Below, piece after piece: positions 39,131 through 47,670 of a stretch of DNA of 64,000 nt. Position 1 is the stretch's first letter. Every line of letters begins with the position of its first letter. This DNA is from Pseudomonas sp. FEN (GTDB taxonomy: Bacteria > Pseudomonadota > Gammaproteobacteria > Pseudomonadales > Pseudomonadaceae): contig NZ_CAJFDC010000001.1 in the NCBI RefSeq assembly GCF_904067045.1, forward strand, positions 806,001 through 870,000. Reading direction: 5' to 3'. The notes below the pieces were generated by a model. That model saw nothing but the letters and a program-made list of their open reading frames with translations. It was not told the DNA's origin and searched no databases. The translations under genes were made by a program, and so were the position numbers.

Positions 39131-40072
39131 GTGTCCAAGATGATGGTCTTTACGGGGAACGCCAACCCCGATCTGGCTCGGCGTGTAGTACGTCAGCTGC
39201 ATATCCCACTCGGTGACATTTCCGTCGGCAAGTTTTCCGACGGCGAAATCACCGCTGAGATCAATGAAAACGTCCGCGGTAAAGACGTCTTCATCATTCA
39301 GCCGACGTGTGCCCCGACCAACGATAACCTGATGGAACTCGTCGTGATGGCTGATGCCTTCCGCCGTTCCTCAGCCACTCGAATCACTGCGGTGATCCCT
39401 TACTTTGGTTATGCCCGTCAGGATCGCCGTCCGCGTTCCGCGCGTGTGGCTATCAGCGCGAAAGTCGTCGCTGACATGCTCACCGTCGTCGGCATCGACC
39501 GTGTTCTCACGGTTGACCTGCACGCAGACCAGATCCAGGGTTTCTTCGATATTCCGGTAGATAACATCTACGGCTCCCCCGTATTGGTGGATGACATCGA
39601 AGACCAACGCTTCGAAAATCTGATGATCGTGTCTCCGGACATTGGTGGCGTCGTGCGTGCACGGGCAGTTGCCAAGTCGCTGGGCGTGGATCTGGGCATC
39701 ATCGACAAACGTCGTGAGAAGGCCAACCACTCCGAAGTGATGCACATCATCGGTGATGTCGAAGGCCGCACCTGTATTCTCGTCGATGACATGGTCGATA
39801 CCGCCGGCACCCTGTGCCACGCGGCGAAAGCCCTCAAGGAACATGGCGCTGCCAAGGTCTTTGCCTACTGCACACACCCTGTGCTGTCGGGTCGCGCGAT
39901 CGAGAACATTGAAAATTCCGTGCTGGACGAGCTGGTGGTGACCAACACCATCCCGCTGTCCGCCGCAGCACAAGCCTGTGCGCGTATCCGTCAACTGGAT
40001 ATCGCACCGGTAGTCGCCGAAGCGGTTCGCCGCATCAGCAACGAAGAATCGATCAGCGCGATGTTCCGCTAA
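39131..40072 (+). CDS. prs: Ribose-phosphate pyrophosphokinase
   Basis: 313 residues from a GTG start at 39131 (translated [20 protein letters not shown]), the usual pseudomonad start; an upstream ATG would run into the tRNA. The PRPP-binding motif [14 protein letters not shown] and the ATP-site [10 protein letters not shown] are present. It makes PRPP from ribose-5-phosphate and ATP, feeding purine, pyrimidine, His, Trp and NAD synthesis, and the Hpt/Upp salvage enzymes earlier in this window. A strong terminator follows. Confidence 0.97.
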   Translation: MSKMMVFTGNANPDLARRVVRQLHIPLGDISVGKFSDGEITAEINENVRGKDVFIIQPTCAPTNDNLMELVVMADAFRRSSATRITAVIPYFGYARQDRRPRSARVAISAKVVADMLTVVGIDRVLTVDLHADQIQGFFDIPVDNIYGSPVLVDDIEDQRFENLMIVSPDIGGVVRARAVAKSLGVDLGIIDKRREKANHSEVMHIIGDVEGRTCILVDDMVDTAGTLCHAAKALKEHGAAKVFAYCTHPVLSGRAIENIENSVLDELVVTNTIPLSAAAQACARIRQLDIAPVVAEAVRRISNEESISAMFR

Positions 40073-40109
40073 GGGCCCTGCCCTTTCGGATGTCTCGTTG
40101 ACGAAAAGC

Positions 40110-40145
40110 GCCCCGCCCCAACACCTGTTGGGGCGGGGCTTTTTT
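40110..40145 (+). terminator. Rho-independent terminator after prs
   Basis: A 13-bp GC-rich stem (40110-40122 with 40127-40139) has loop ACCT and is followed by six Ts. It separates prs from rplY. Confidence 0.9.
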
Positions 40146-40210
40146 GCCCATACCGCCTTTAGCGCTGGTCGCAAACGCTGGGGCGGATGTGGTTAATTTG
40201 GAGATACAAC

Positions 40211-40804
40211 ATGAACGAATTTACTTTGAATGCTGAACTGCGTTCCGACCTGGGGAAAGGTGCGAGCCGCCGCCTGCGTCGTCTCGCTAGCCTGGTTCCA
40301 GCTGTAGTCTACGGTGGCGAAAAAGCCCCTGAGTCCATCAGCATGCTGGCCAAGGAAGTTGCCAAACTGCTCGAAAACGAAGTGGCTTTCAGCCACGTTA
40401 TCGAGCTGAACATTGGCGGCACCAAGCAGAACGTGATCATCAAGGCTCTGCAACGTCACCCAGCCAAAGGCCACGTGATGCACGCTGACTTCGTCCGCGT
40501 CGTAGCCGGCCAGAAACTGACCGCTCACGTACCGGTGCACTTCATCAACGAAGCGGCAGCGATCAAGAAAGGCGGCGAGATTTCCCACGTTGTGGCTGAA
40601 GTCGAAGTGACCTGCCTGCCAAAAGACCTGCCTGAGTTCGTCGAAGTCGACCTGGCTGACGCCGAAGTCGGTTCGATCGTTCACCTGTCGGACCTCAAAG
40701 CCCCTAAAGGCGTTGAGTTCGTAGCACTGGCTCACGGTAACGACCTGGCTGTCGCCAACGTTCACGCGCCACGTGTTGCACCGGAAGCTGACGCTGCCGA
40801 GTAA
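40211..40804 (+). CDS. rplY: 50S ribosomal protein L25 (Ctc form)
   Basis: 197 residues from ATG 40211 with GGAGATA upstream. The N-terminal 95 residues are the L25 5S rRNA-binding domain ([20 protein letters not shown]). The C-terminal half is the TL5/Ctc beta domain, so this is the long form. Its codon use is highly biased, as expected for a ribosomal protein. The prs-rplY-pth-ychF order is conserved in gammaproteobacteria. Confidence 0.96.
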   Translation: MNEFTLNAELRSDLGKGASRRLRRLASLVPAVVYGGEKAPESISMLAKEVAKLLENEVAFSHVIELNIGGTKQNVIIKALQRHPAKGHVMHADFVRVVAGQKLTAHVPVHFINEAAAIKKGGEISHVVAEVEVTCLPKDLPEFVEVDLADAEVGSIVHLSDLKAPKGVEFVALAHGNDLAVANVHAPRVAPEADAAE

Positions 40805-40974
40805 TTGTTTACTCTGTAACGTTGGAGTCATGGAAACATCGCGAGCTGGCAAGTAGCGAGTAAAGCGGGCGGGATCGCGAAGTTTGCATCATGTAAATGA
40901 ACGCGTTTCGTCCACTTTCGCCGCCACCTGTGCAGTGAGGGTGTTATCCACAACTCCGAGGAAGGGCCCCTGTC

Positions 40975-41559
40975 GTGACTGCCATCAAACTGATCGTTGG
41001 CCTGGGAAATCCAGGCACCGAATACGAACAGACCCGGCATAACGCAGGGGCCCTTTTTGTTGAGCGCATCGCCCACGCCCAAGGTGTCAACCTGGTGGCC
41101 GATCGCAAATATTTCGGCCTGACCGGGCGCTTCAGTCACCAAGGTCAGGATGTTCGCCTGTTGATTCCCACCACCTACATGAACCGTAGCGGCCAGGCCG
41201 TGGCGGCCCTGGCTGGATTCTTCCGCATCACGCCTGAAGAAATCCTGGTGGCTCACGACGAACTGGACTTGCCTCCCGGCGTCGCCAAGCTTAAACAGGG
41301 TGGTGGACACGGTGGGCACAACGGCCTGCGCGACATCATCGCGCAGCTCGGCAACCAGAATACCTTTCACCGCTTGCGGCTTGGCATCGGCCACCCGGGC
41401 GTTGCCAGTATGGTTTCAAATTTCGTCCTGGGTCGTGCGCCACGCGCCGAACAGGAAAAGCTCGATGCCAGCATCGATTTTGCCCTCGGCGTGCTGCCGG
41501 ATATCCTCGCCGGGAAATGGAACCGTGCGATGAAAAACCTGCACAGCCAGAAGGCCTGA
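40975..41559 (+). CDS. pth: Peptidyl-tRNA hydrolase
   Basis: 194 residues from a GTG at 40975, with GAGGAAG upstream. The catalytic His is in [18 protein letters not shown], and the family segments [12 protein letters not shown] and [14 protein letters not shown] follow. It cleaves peptidyl-tRNA dropped from ribosomes. ychF follows after 23 bases. Confidence 0.97.
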   Translation: MTAIKLIVGLGNPGTEYEQTRHNAGALFVERIAHAQGVNLVADRKYFGLTGRFSHQGQDVRLLIPTTYMNRSGQAVAALAGFFRITPEEILVAHDELDLPPGVAKLKQGGGHGGHNGLRDIIAQLGNQNTFHRLRLGIGHPGVASMVSNFVLGRAPRAEQEKLDASIDFALGVLPDILAGKWNRAMKNLHSQKA

Positions 41560-41582
41560 CTCTAACTCCTAGGGGAAACACC

Positions 41583-42683
41583 ATGGGATTCAACTGCGGC
41601 ATCGTCGGCCTGCCCAACGTCGGCAAATCCACCCTGTTCAACGCCCTGACCAAATCCGGTATCGCGGCGGAGAACTTCCCCTTCTGCACCATCGAACCGA
41701 ACAGCGGTATCGTGCCGATGCCCGACCCGCGCTTGCAGGCCCTGGCCGAGATCGTCAAGCCCAAGCGCATCCTGCCGACCACCATGGAATTCGTCGACAT
41801 CGCCGGCCTCGTTGCCGGTGCCTCGAAGGGTGAAGGCCTGGGTAACAAGTTCCTCGCCAACATTCGCGAGACCGATGCCATCGCCCACGTGGTCCGCTGC
41901 TTTGAAGACGACAACGTGATTCACGTCTCCAACAGCGTCGATCCCAAGCGCGACATCGAGATCATTGACCTGGAGCTGATCTTCGCCGACCTCGACAGCT
42001 GCGAGAAGCAACTGCAGAAAGTCGCGCGTAACGCCAAGGGCGGTGACAAGGACGCCGTGGTGCAAAAGGGCCTGCTGGAGCAGTTGATCGCCCACTTCAC
42101 CGAAGGCAAGCCGGCACGCGGCCTGATGAAGAGCATGAACGCCGACGAGAAGGCGGTGATCCGCGGCTTCCACCTGCTGACCACCAAGCCGGTGATGTAC
42201 ATCGCCAACGTCGCCGAAGACGGCTTCGAGAACAACCCGCTGCTGGACGTGGTCAAGGCCATTGCCGAGGAAGAAGGCGCGTTCGTGGTGCCGGTGTGCA
42301 ACAAGATCGAAGCGGAAATCGCCGAGCTCGATGACGGTGAAGAGAAGGACATGTTCCTTGAAGCCCTGGGTCTTGAAGAGCCTGGCTTGAACCGTGTGAT
42401 CCGTGCCGGTTACGAAATGCTCAACCTGCAGACCTATTTCACTGCCGGTGTTGAAGAGGTCCGTGCCTGGACCGTGCGCGTCGGCGCCACCGCGCCGCAG
42501 GCTGCCGGGGTGATCCACACCGACTTCGAGAAAGGCTTTATCCGTGCCGAAGTGATCGCCTACAACGACTTCATCCAGTACAAGGGCGAAGCCGGGACCA
42601 AGGAAGCCGGTAAATGGCGCCTGGAAGGCAAGGAATACATCGTTAAAGACGGTGATGTGATGCACTTCCGTTTCAACGTGTAA
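41583..42683 (+). CDS. ychF: Redox-regulated ATPase YchF (Obg family)
   Basis: 366 residues from ATG 41583, with AGGGGAA upstream. The P-loop [14 protein letters not shown], the G3-like [18 protein letters not shown] and a C-terminal TGS domain ([20 protein letters not shown]) are visible. YchF prefers ATP over GTP and associates with ribosomes and catalase. A terminator follows 15 bases after the stop. Confidence 0.97.
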   Translation: MGFNCGIVGLPNVGKSTLFNALTKSGIAAENFPFCTIEPNSGIVPMPDPRLQALAEIVKPKRILPTTMEFVDIAGLVAGASKGEGLGNKFLANIRETDAIAHVVRCFEDDNVIHVSNSVDPKRDIEIIDLELIFADLDSCEKQLQKVARNAKGGDKDAVVQKGLLEQLIAHFTEGKPARGLMKSMNADEKAVIRGFHLLTTKPVMYIANVAEDGFENNPLLDVVKAIAEEEGAFVVPVCNKIEAEIAELDDGEEKDMFLEALGLEEPGLNRVIRAGYEMLNLQTYFTAGVEEVRAWTVRVGATAPQAAGVIHTDFEKGFIRAEVIAYNDFIQYKGEAGTKEAGKWRLEGKEYIVKDGDVMHFRFNV

Positions 42684-42698
42684 ACGTTGATGGAATCG

Positions 42699-42727
42699 AA
42701 AAAGCCGCGTTGATTCGCGGCTTTTTT
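42699..42727 (+). terminator. Rho-independent terminator after ychF
   Basis: The stem AAAGCCGCG / CGCGGCTTT (42701-42709 with 42716-42724) has a 6-base loop and a run of Ts. A-tracts on the other side could make it bidirectional for the convergent hypothetical gene. Confidence 0.88.
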
Positions 42728-42757
42728 ATGGGTCTGATATCGACCCGCCATACTCGG

Positions 42758-43345
42758 CTAGAACAGATAGCCCATGTAGATCGCGGCACCACCACCGGCC
42801 TGCACGCCAGCGTTCATGCCGGCCATGACCACCGCGCCCTTGGCCGACTGCAGCAATTGCCGGTTGACCGTGGAGGAGGCAATGAGCGAGGTCGCCGGGT
42901 TGGCGCTCAGCACCGCCGCCAACGCCAGCAGCTTGGGATCAAGCCCGAACAGCAGGGCCGTGGCCGAACCGCCGACCACCAGACCCGCCGCCACCTCGGT
43001 ATACAGGCAAGGCCCGGTGATATCGTCATCGGTCAGGTCACGACTGAGCAAGGCGTCGCTGACAAATACCTTGCCGGTACTGGGAAAAGCCTCCGCCGCA
43101 CCGGCTGCACCCACGCTCTTGCCCTTGAGCTGGATATTGATCTTGCCGAAACGCGGCAGGCGCGCGCCAAATCCGACACCCACCCCGACGCCACCGTAGC
43201 GGTAGCTGACGTCCTTGCCCTGGGGCGAACGCAGGATGATCGAACCGCCACTGCCCGCCACCAGGGCCACGGTCAGGCCGCCGCCGCTGGCGGTCTGATA
43301 CTGCCAGCGACTTTCATTGAGCGGGATCGGGATGTTGTAGCTCAT
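42758..43345 (-). CDS. Hypothetical glycine-rich protein
   Basis: 195 residues, not recognised. It begins MSYNIPIPLNESRWQYQTAS, then has a Gly/Val-rich stretch (RYGGVGVGVGFGARLPRFGK) and several Ala/Gly hydrophobic segments in the C-terminal half (EVAAGLVVGGSATALLFGLD, VVMAGMNAGVQAGGGAAIYMGYLF) that could be short membrane helices. There is no signal peptide. The start lies 3 bases after the stop of the DUF3592 gene, so the two are one unit. This could be a cell-surface or effector-like protein; no function is assigned. Confidence 0.7.
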   Translation of the reverse strand: MSYNIPIPLNESRWQYQTASGGGLTVALVAGSGGSIILRSPQGKDVSYRYGGVGVGVGFGARLPRFGKINIQLKGKSVGAAGAAEAFPSTGKVFVSDALLSRDLTDDDITGPCLYTEVAAGLVVGGSATALLFGLDPKLLALAAVLSANPATSLIASSTVNRQLLQSAKGAVVMAGMNAGVQAGGGAAIYMGYLF

Positions 43346-43348
43346 CGT

Positions 43349-43792
43349 TCAAAGTCCTTTCTGTAAATGAACTGCGCCGCGACCGCGCGGACGGATGCCT
43401 CTCATCAGGCCGGCAATGACGAATACCAGACCGATACCACCCAGTACCCCGGGAGTGGCCCACAATGCGGCCGGATCATCGACGACGGCGCTGCTGGCCG
43501 GTTGCTCGGGCAGGTAATACACCCGCACCGGCTGATCCTTCTGATAGCCGAAGATAAAGCCGCCCTGGGGATAGGAAATCTTTTCCCCACTGCGGGTAGC
43601 GAAGGCGATCTCAGGATGCGAACCACCGGCATTCAAGTGGCTGACGATACCAACGGCGGTCTGTGCGTGGGCGAGGAATTCGCGTCGATCAAGCGTGAGA
43701 TTGACGGCAATGCCTAACAAGACGATGCCGATCAGGGCAAAGAGCAGCCCCTGGAGTATCTGCCCGAGGCGTGACGGGGTGAGGTTAGCCAT
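43349..43792 (-). CDS. DUF3592 membrane protein
   Basis: 147 residues from ATG 43792 (MANLTPSRLGQILQG). There is a membrane helix near the N-terminus (LLFALIGIVLLGIAVNLTL) and one near the C-terminus (VLGGIGLVFVIAGLM). Between them lies a periplasmic beta domain with the DUF3592 pattern (PEIAFATRSGEKISYPQGG, then VRVYYLPEQPASSAV). It is a small inner-membrane protein of unknown role, the first gene of a two-gene unit with the Gly-rich protein. Confidence 0.8.
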   Translation of the reverse strand: MANLTPSRLGQILQGLLFALIGIVLLGIAVNLTLDRREFLAHAQTAVGIVSHLNAGGSHPEIAFATRSGEKISYPQGGFIFGYQKDQPVRVYYLPEQPASSAVVDDPAALWATPGVLGGIGLVFVIAGLMRGIRPRGRGAVHLQKGL

Positions 43793-44196
43793 GGCTTGTC
43801 TCGGTATTCGTCCATGAAAGAGGGCGATCAGGATAGCAAGAAAGCTCGGGGAAGTGCTTTGCCCCACTTACCGATGCGCCCGGTGCGGACAATAACGCCG
43901 GCTGCGCGAACTCCCGTGGCCATAAGGCCAGCAGCACGACGCTCAAAGCCGAATGGGCTACGGGCGCCACCCCGGTCAGGCCACGAACGGTCCAGGCGCC
44001 CAGCAAGCAGCCCTCAACCGGCCAGTCCTGCCGGCTGTTCGTCGAGAAGCGAATCCTCGGATTTAGAAAAAGTCAGGCGCCAACGGTCTTTGAAAGCACA
44101 CTCGGCAGCAAGCCTTTTCAGGATACCCCCTAGTAGCTGCGCGGGAAGGTGGTCAACAGGTAAACTAGGGTTTTAAGCATCGGTCTGGAGTTTCTC
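43793..44196. other. 404-base stretch without an intact gene
   Basis: This stretch lies between the DUF3592 gene and ptuA. The reverse strand holds a short frame (about 43868-44006, ending by 43785) reading GAWTVRGLTGVAPVAHSALS and LLALWPREFAQPALL, which looks like the tail of a lost membrane protein but is not identified. The 150 bases before ptuA are AT-richer and probably contain its promoter, though no clear -35/-10 pair was found. No reverse transcriptase or structured msr/msd-like region was recognised. Confidence 0.4.
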
Positions 44197-45654
44197 ATGG
44201 GCACGCAGGAAAACGTGATGAGTGCCGGAATAAATTCGCTTCGGCTTTCCCGGTTGCGGCTACGTGATTTTCGCTGCTTCGAAACGATCGATATCGACTT
44301 CCATCCGCAGTTGACTGTGCTGGTCGCAGCCAACGGCACGGGTAAAACGTCCATCCTCGACGCCATCGCTGTCGCCTTCGGCCCCTACGTGGGAGCGTTC
44401 GACGAGGCAGTGGGCAAGCATCTTGAACCGAGTGATATTCGCCAGTTTCACGCCAGGCGAACCAGCACCAACGAAATGGAATACGCCCCCCAGGGGGCTC
44501 GGCTCGAGGCGACAGGAATCATTCCCGGCAGTCTGTCCGATCAGCTGTCCGATGATCGCCTGCCCACCACTTGGCGACGTCATCTTTCAAGCACGACCAA
44601 GACCAAGACCTCAATCAAGGACGCCAAGGAGCTGGTGAGCTACGGTAAGCGCATGCAAGAAGCCGCGCGCACACCGGACACAGAGGTTGTTCTGCCGTTG
44701 ATCGCGTACTACGGCACTGGGCGGCTGTGGCAGCAGAAAAAACTGACAGACGCAAAGAACATTCAACGCACTTCAAGGACCGTAGGCTATACCGACTGCC
44801 TGGATCCGGCCTCCAGCTATAAATCGTTCGTGCAATGGTTTCGCTACTGGAGCCTGAATGCCAAGGAAGCCCAACTCAAGGCGCTTGAAGCCGGGGTCAG
44901 CGTTACCAAAACTGAATTCGACGACTACATCCAGTCAGTGAGTCGCGCGGTAAACACTTGTATCCAACCGGCAGGCTGGAGCGGCATCCAGTACTCCTTC
45001 ACTCGTGACGCATTGGTTGCCCGCCATGGGCAATTTGGAGAGTTGCCGGTCGAGTGGCTTAGCGATGGTATTCGTAACATGATCGGCATGGTGGCCGATA
45101 TCGCGTTCCGCGCGACCAAGCTCAACGGGCACCTTGGTGCGCAGGCTGCGCAAGAGACGCCCGGAGTGCTACTGATTGACGAAGTCGACATGCACCTGCA
45201 TCCGGAATGGCAGCAAGTGGTGCTGCTCAACCTGGCCGAGGCATTCCCGGCAATGCAACTTATCGTGACCACCCACAGCCCTCAGGTGTTGAGCACGGTG
45301 CCCTCGGACAGCGTTCGAATCCTGCGCACCGAAATCGATCCTGAGACCTCCACCCGGATTACCACCGTCAGCGAGCCTCAGTGGCAGACCCGCGGTGTCG
45401 CCAGTTCCGACCTGCTAGCTCGTATCATGGGCGTCGACCCGGTGCCTCACGTACCCGAGGCCATCTGGGTTTCCGATTATCAGGCGCTGATCCAGCAGAA
45501 CCTCCATGGGCAGCCCGATGGAAGGGCGTTGAGAGGCAAGCTGGAAGCTCATTTCGGCGCTGAACATCCAGTTATTCGCGACTGTGAGCGGCAAATCCGC
45601 TTGCAGGGCATCAAGCAGCGTCTACCGCGCGACCTTGGCAACGGAGAGCGTTGA
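44197..45654 (+). CDS. ptuA: PtuA-like AAA ATPase of a Septu-type defence system
   Basis: 485 residues. SMC/RecF-like N-terminus LRLRDFRCFETIDIDFHPQL, Walker A AANGTGKT (44-51), Walker B VLLIDEVDMHLHPE (about 324-337) and an H-loop TTHSPQV (about 358). This is the OLD/RecF-type ATPase used by Septu and by some retron (Ec78) systems. It is followed by an HNH nuclease gene that starts one base after its stop, the diagnostic PtuA-PtuB pairing. In known systems the ATPase holds PtuB in a complex that attacks nucleic acid on phage infection. ATG 44218 is an alternative start with its own AGGA. Confidence 0.85.
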   Translation: MGTQENVMSAGINSLRLSRLRLRDFRCFETIDIDFHPQLTVLVAANGTGKTSILDAIAVAFGPYVGAFDEAVGKHLEPSDIRQFHARRTSTNEMEYAPQGARLEATGIIPGSLSDQLSDDRLPTTWRRHLSSTTKTKTSIKDAKELVSYGKRMQEAARTPDTEVVLPLIAYYGTGRLWQQKKLTDAKNIQRTSRTVGYTDCLDPASSYKSFVQWFRYWSLNAKEAQLKALEAGVSVTKTEFDDYIQSVSRAVNTCIQPAGWSGIQYSFTRDALVARHGQFGELPVEWLSDGIRNMIGMVADIAFRATKLNGHLGAQAAQETPGVLLIDEVDMHLHPEWQQVVLLNLAEAFPAMQLIVTTHSPQVLSTVPSDSVRILRTEIDPETSTRITTVSEPQWQTRGVASSDLLARIMGVDPVPHVPEAIWVSDYQALIQQNLHGQPDGRALRGKLEAHFGAEHPVIRDCERQIRLQGIKQRLPRDLGNGER

Positions 45655-45655
45655 G

Positions 45656-46300
45656 GTGCGTCGTCTGAATCGGCAGGACGTCCCCCCTTTGGGTTTAAAG
45701 CGTTACCGGCACGGCCAGGATCGCTGGAATGCCACCTGCCCAACGCAAGAGGAACGCCAGGGAATCTGGATGTCTCTGGAGCTCATGCAAGGGCCCCGGT
45801 GTGCTTACTGCGAGGGGCCAATGGTCGAGGGAAACCGTCATATCGAACACTTTCGCCAACGTCGGAGCTATCCACAAGGTACGTTCGACTGGAGTAACCT
45901 GTTTGGCTCGTGTGACCGTGCCGGAACCTGCGGGAAGGCCAAGGATCATTGCGGAGCTTACCCGCCAGAGATACTGATCAAGCCAGATATTGAAGACCCC
46001 GATGCCTTTCTGGTGTTCACCCCCAGTGGTACGGTGGAGCCACGGGCGGGCCTAAGTGCAGGTGATCATCTTCGCGCAAGCGAAACGATCCGTATTCTTG
46101 CATTGGACGGTGCACTGAATGAGATTCGTCGTGCGGAACTTTGCGGTTATCTCCAAACCATGGAGTATTTTGTCGAATACGCCGAGGCGTTCCCCGACGA
46201 CGAGGGCTGGGTCCAGGAACTCGAGCGGGAAGTGCACGACACTGCGCATTTACCGTTCGCGACGGCGATCAGGCATGTGCTAACACGCCAGAGTGAGTGA
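45656..46300 (+). CDS. ptuB: PtuB-like HNH endonuclease (TIGR02646 type)
   Basis: 214 residues from a GTG at 45656, one base after the ptuA stop, with GGAG suitably placed inside the end of ptuA. The HNH core is complete: CAYCEGPM (Cys49, Cys52), HIEHFRQR (62-65), then FDWSNLFGSC with a further Cys pair. This matches the TIGR02646/PtuB family paired with AAA ATPases in Septu. No reverse transcriptase is adjacent, so it is stand-alone Septu rather than retron Ec78. Nuclease activity and anti-phage function are inferred from family and pairing. Confidence 0.85.
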   Translation: MRRLNRQDVPPLGLKRYRHGQDRWNATCPTQEERQGIWMSLELMQGPRCAYCEGPMVEGNRHIEHFRQRRSYPQGTFDWSNLFGSCDRAGTCGKAKDHCGAYPPEILIKPDIEDPDAFLVFTPSGTVEPRAGLSAGDHLRASETIRILALDGALNEIRRAELCGYLQTMEYFVEYAEAFPDDEGWVQELEREVHDTAHLPFATAIRHVLTRQSE

Positions 46301-46494
46301 AGGTCTAGAATCCCGCTCGCCAAAGCGGGCCTCTGCATTTAGGCGCTCAGCCCATTAACTACGCTGTAACATGACCGATGCGCCTGCCGCATTGGCTCAG
46401 CGCGCTCGAATTGGTCAAGCCATTGAAAGCACCACCTCACTGTGGGACCGGTGCTTGCCCGGAGTCTCTTCGCGGCGGCTTTGGTGATCTCATA

Positions 46495-46570
46495 TGAGCT
46501 AATTCGAAATCAGCTCTAAAAAGCTCACAATCGAGCTGATTAAGCCATAATAAGCTCATTATGAGCTGAT
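46495..46570. promoter_or_regulatory. AGCTCA/TGAGCT operator-like repeat array before the Fic gene
   Basis: At least six half-sites of the form AGCTC/GAGCT occur in 76 bases. They include the imperfect palindrome AGCTCATTATGAGCT (46553-46567) and the inverted pair ATCAGCTC (46509-46516) / GAGCTGAT (46533-46540). The array ends 16 bases before the ATG of the broken Fic gene, whose N-terminus is a winged helix. Autoregulation is a reasonable inference. Confidence 0.55.
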
Positions 46571-46585
46571 ATCAGACCTTCCCAC

Positions 46586-47587
46586 ATGGCCAATGCATCC
46601 GACGACCTCATCGCCGCCCTTCAGGCCGCAATCCCTGGATCAGCTCCAGCGAACTGCTGAGCGAAGTGAACATCAGCTGGTCCACGATCAAGCGCCATCT
46701 GGACGATCTGGTCAGTTCGGGCAAAGTCATTCGGGAAGGCAAGGCACGTGCCACGCGCTATCGGCTGGCTGACAGCAACAATGCCCAGCTACCCAACACT
46801 ATTGCGGCCTCCACATCAGGGACGGGCCCGGTCTGGTCAACCGAGAGTAAGGCACTGCGCCAGACTCTGCTGCAACCTCTGGCCATGCGCAACGCCGTCA
46901 CCTACCAACGTGTCTTCGCGGACAACTACATCCCCAACCAGACCTCGTTGCTACCAACCTCACTCGCCACGACCCTGATGGAAGAAGGACGCATGCGCGG
47001 CCAGCCAGGTCCCTTCCCTCCTCGGCGAAATGCTCGAATCCATCCTGGATAAGGCCCGGCAGATCAAGAACCCGGTCGAGTCGGCTTTCTTCCTGTGGGT
47101 CAACCTGGCCTATCTGCAACCTTTCGACGACGGCAACAAACGCACCAGCCGTCTGGCGGCCAACGTCCCCCTGATGCTGTACAACAGCGCGCCATTGTCC
47201 TTTCTGGATGTGGATGTGCAGGACTACGCGCATGCCATGCTGGGTGTCTATGAATACCTGGATGTGTCGCTGGCCGCGGATCTGTTCGAATGGGCCTATC
47301 GCCGCTCGATCAGAAAGTACGAAGTGACCTTGGAAGCCATGGGCAAGCCCGATCCCGTTCGGGTGCAATTCAGGGAAGCGCTGAACGAATCCATTGGCGC
47401 CATTGTGCGTGACGGCAAGACCTCTGAAGAGGCAATAACCGACCTGTCTCTAGCTCCCGATCAGGCCCGGTTGCTGCGCCCCTTGCTGCTGGACGAGCTC
47501 AAGCGGCTGGAGGTCTTCAACTGCGCGCGTTATCGCTTGACGATGAAGCAGACCGAGAACTGGATCAATGCCGGCCGCCCTTTGTAG
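46586..47587 (+). pseudogene. Fic-family protein with N-terminal winged helix, disrupted
   Basis: The frame opening at ATG 46586 (MANASDDLIAALQAAIP) is lost by a one-base slip near 46635. The continuation WISSSELLSEVNISWSTIKR is in another frame and runs as a winged helix to about residue 60. It then reads ADNYIPNQTSLLPTSLATTL before closing at 47052. A third frame (from 47030) resumes with LESILDKARQIKNPVESAFF and the Fic motif LQPFDDGNKRTSR. The stretch usually between these parts, roughly 100 residues with the inhibitory SxxxEGN region, is missing. The gene thus has a frameshift plus an internal deletion. The Fic motif has Gln in place of catalytic His, as some subfamilies do. Confidence 0.8.
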
Positions 47588-47670
47588 CGGCGAGCTCGCG
47601 TGCAAGTGAGATTGGCCAGTTACCACCTATCGCGCGCTCGGCACTTCACTCGGCGGCGCAGCCCATGCCA

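Noticed and set aside
43793..44196. Possible retron (msr/msd and reverse transcriptase) ahead of ptuA
   Set aside because: No reverse transcriptase frame or YxDD motif is present, so the PtuAB pair is treated as stand-alone Septu.
46311..46328. Hairpin CCCGCT...AGCGGG after ptuB as a terminator
   Set aside because: It is a short stem followed by no T-run; too weak to call.
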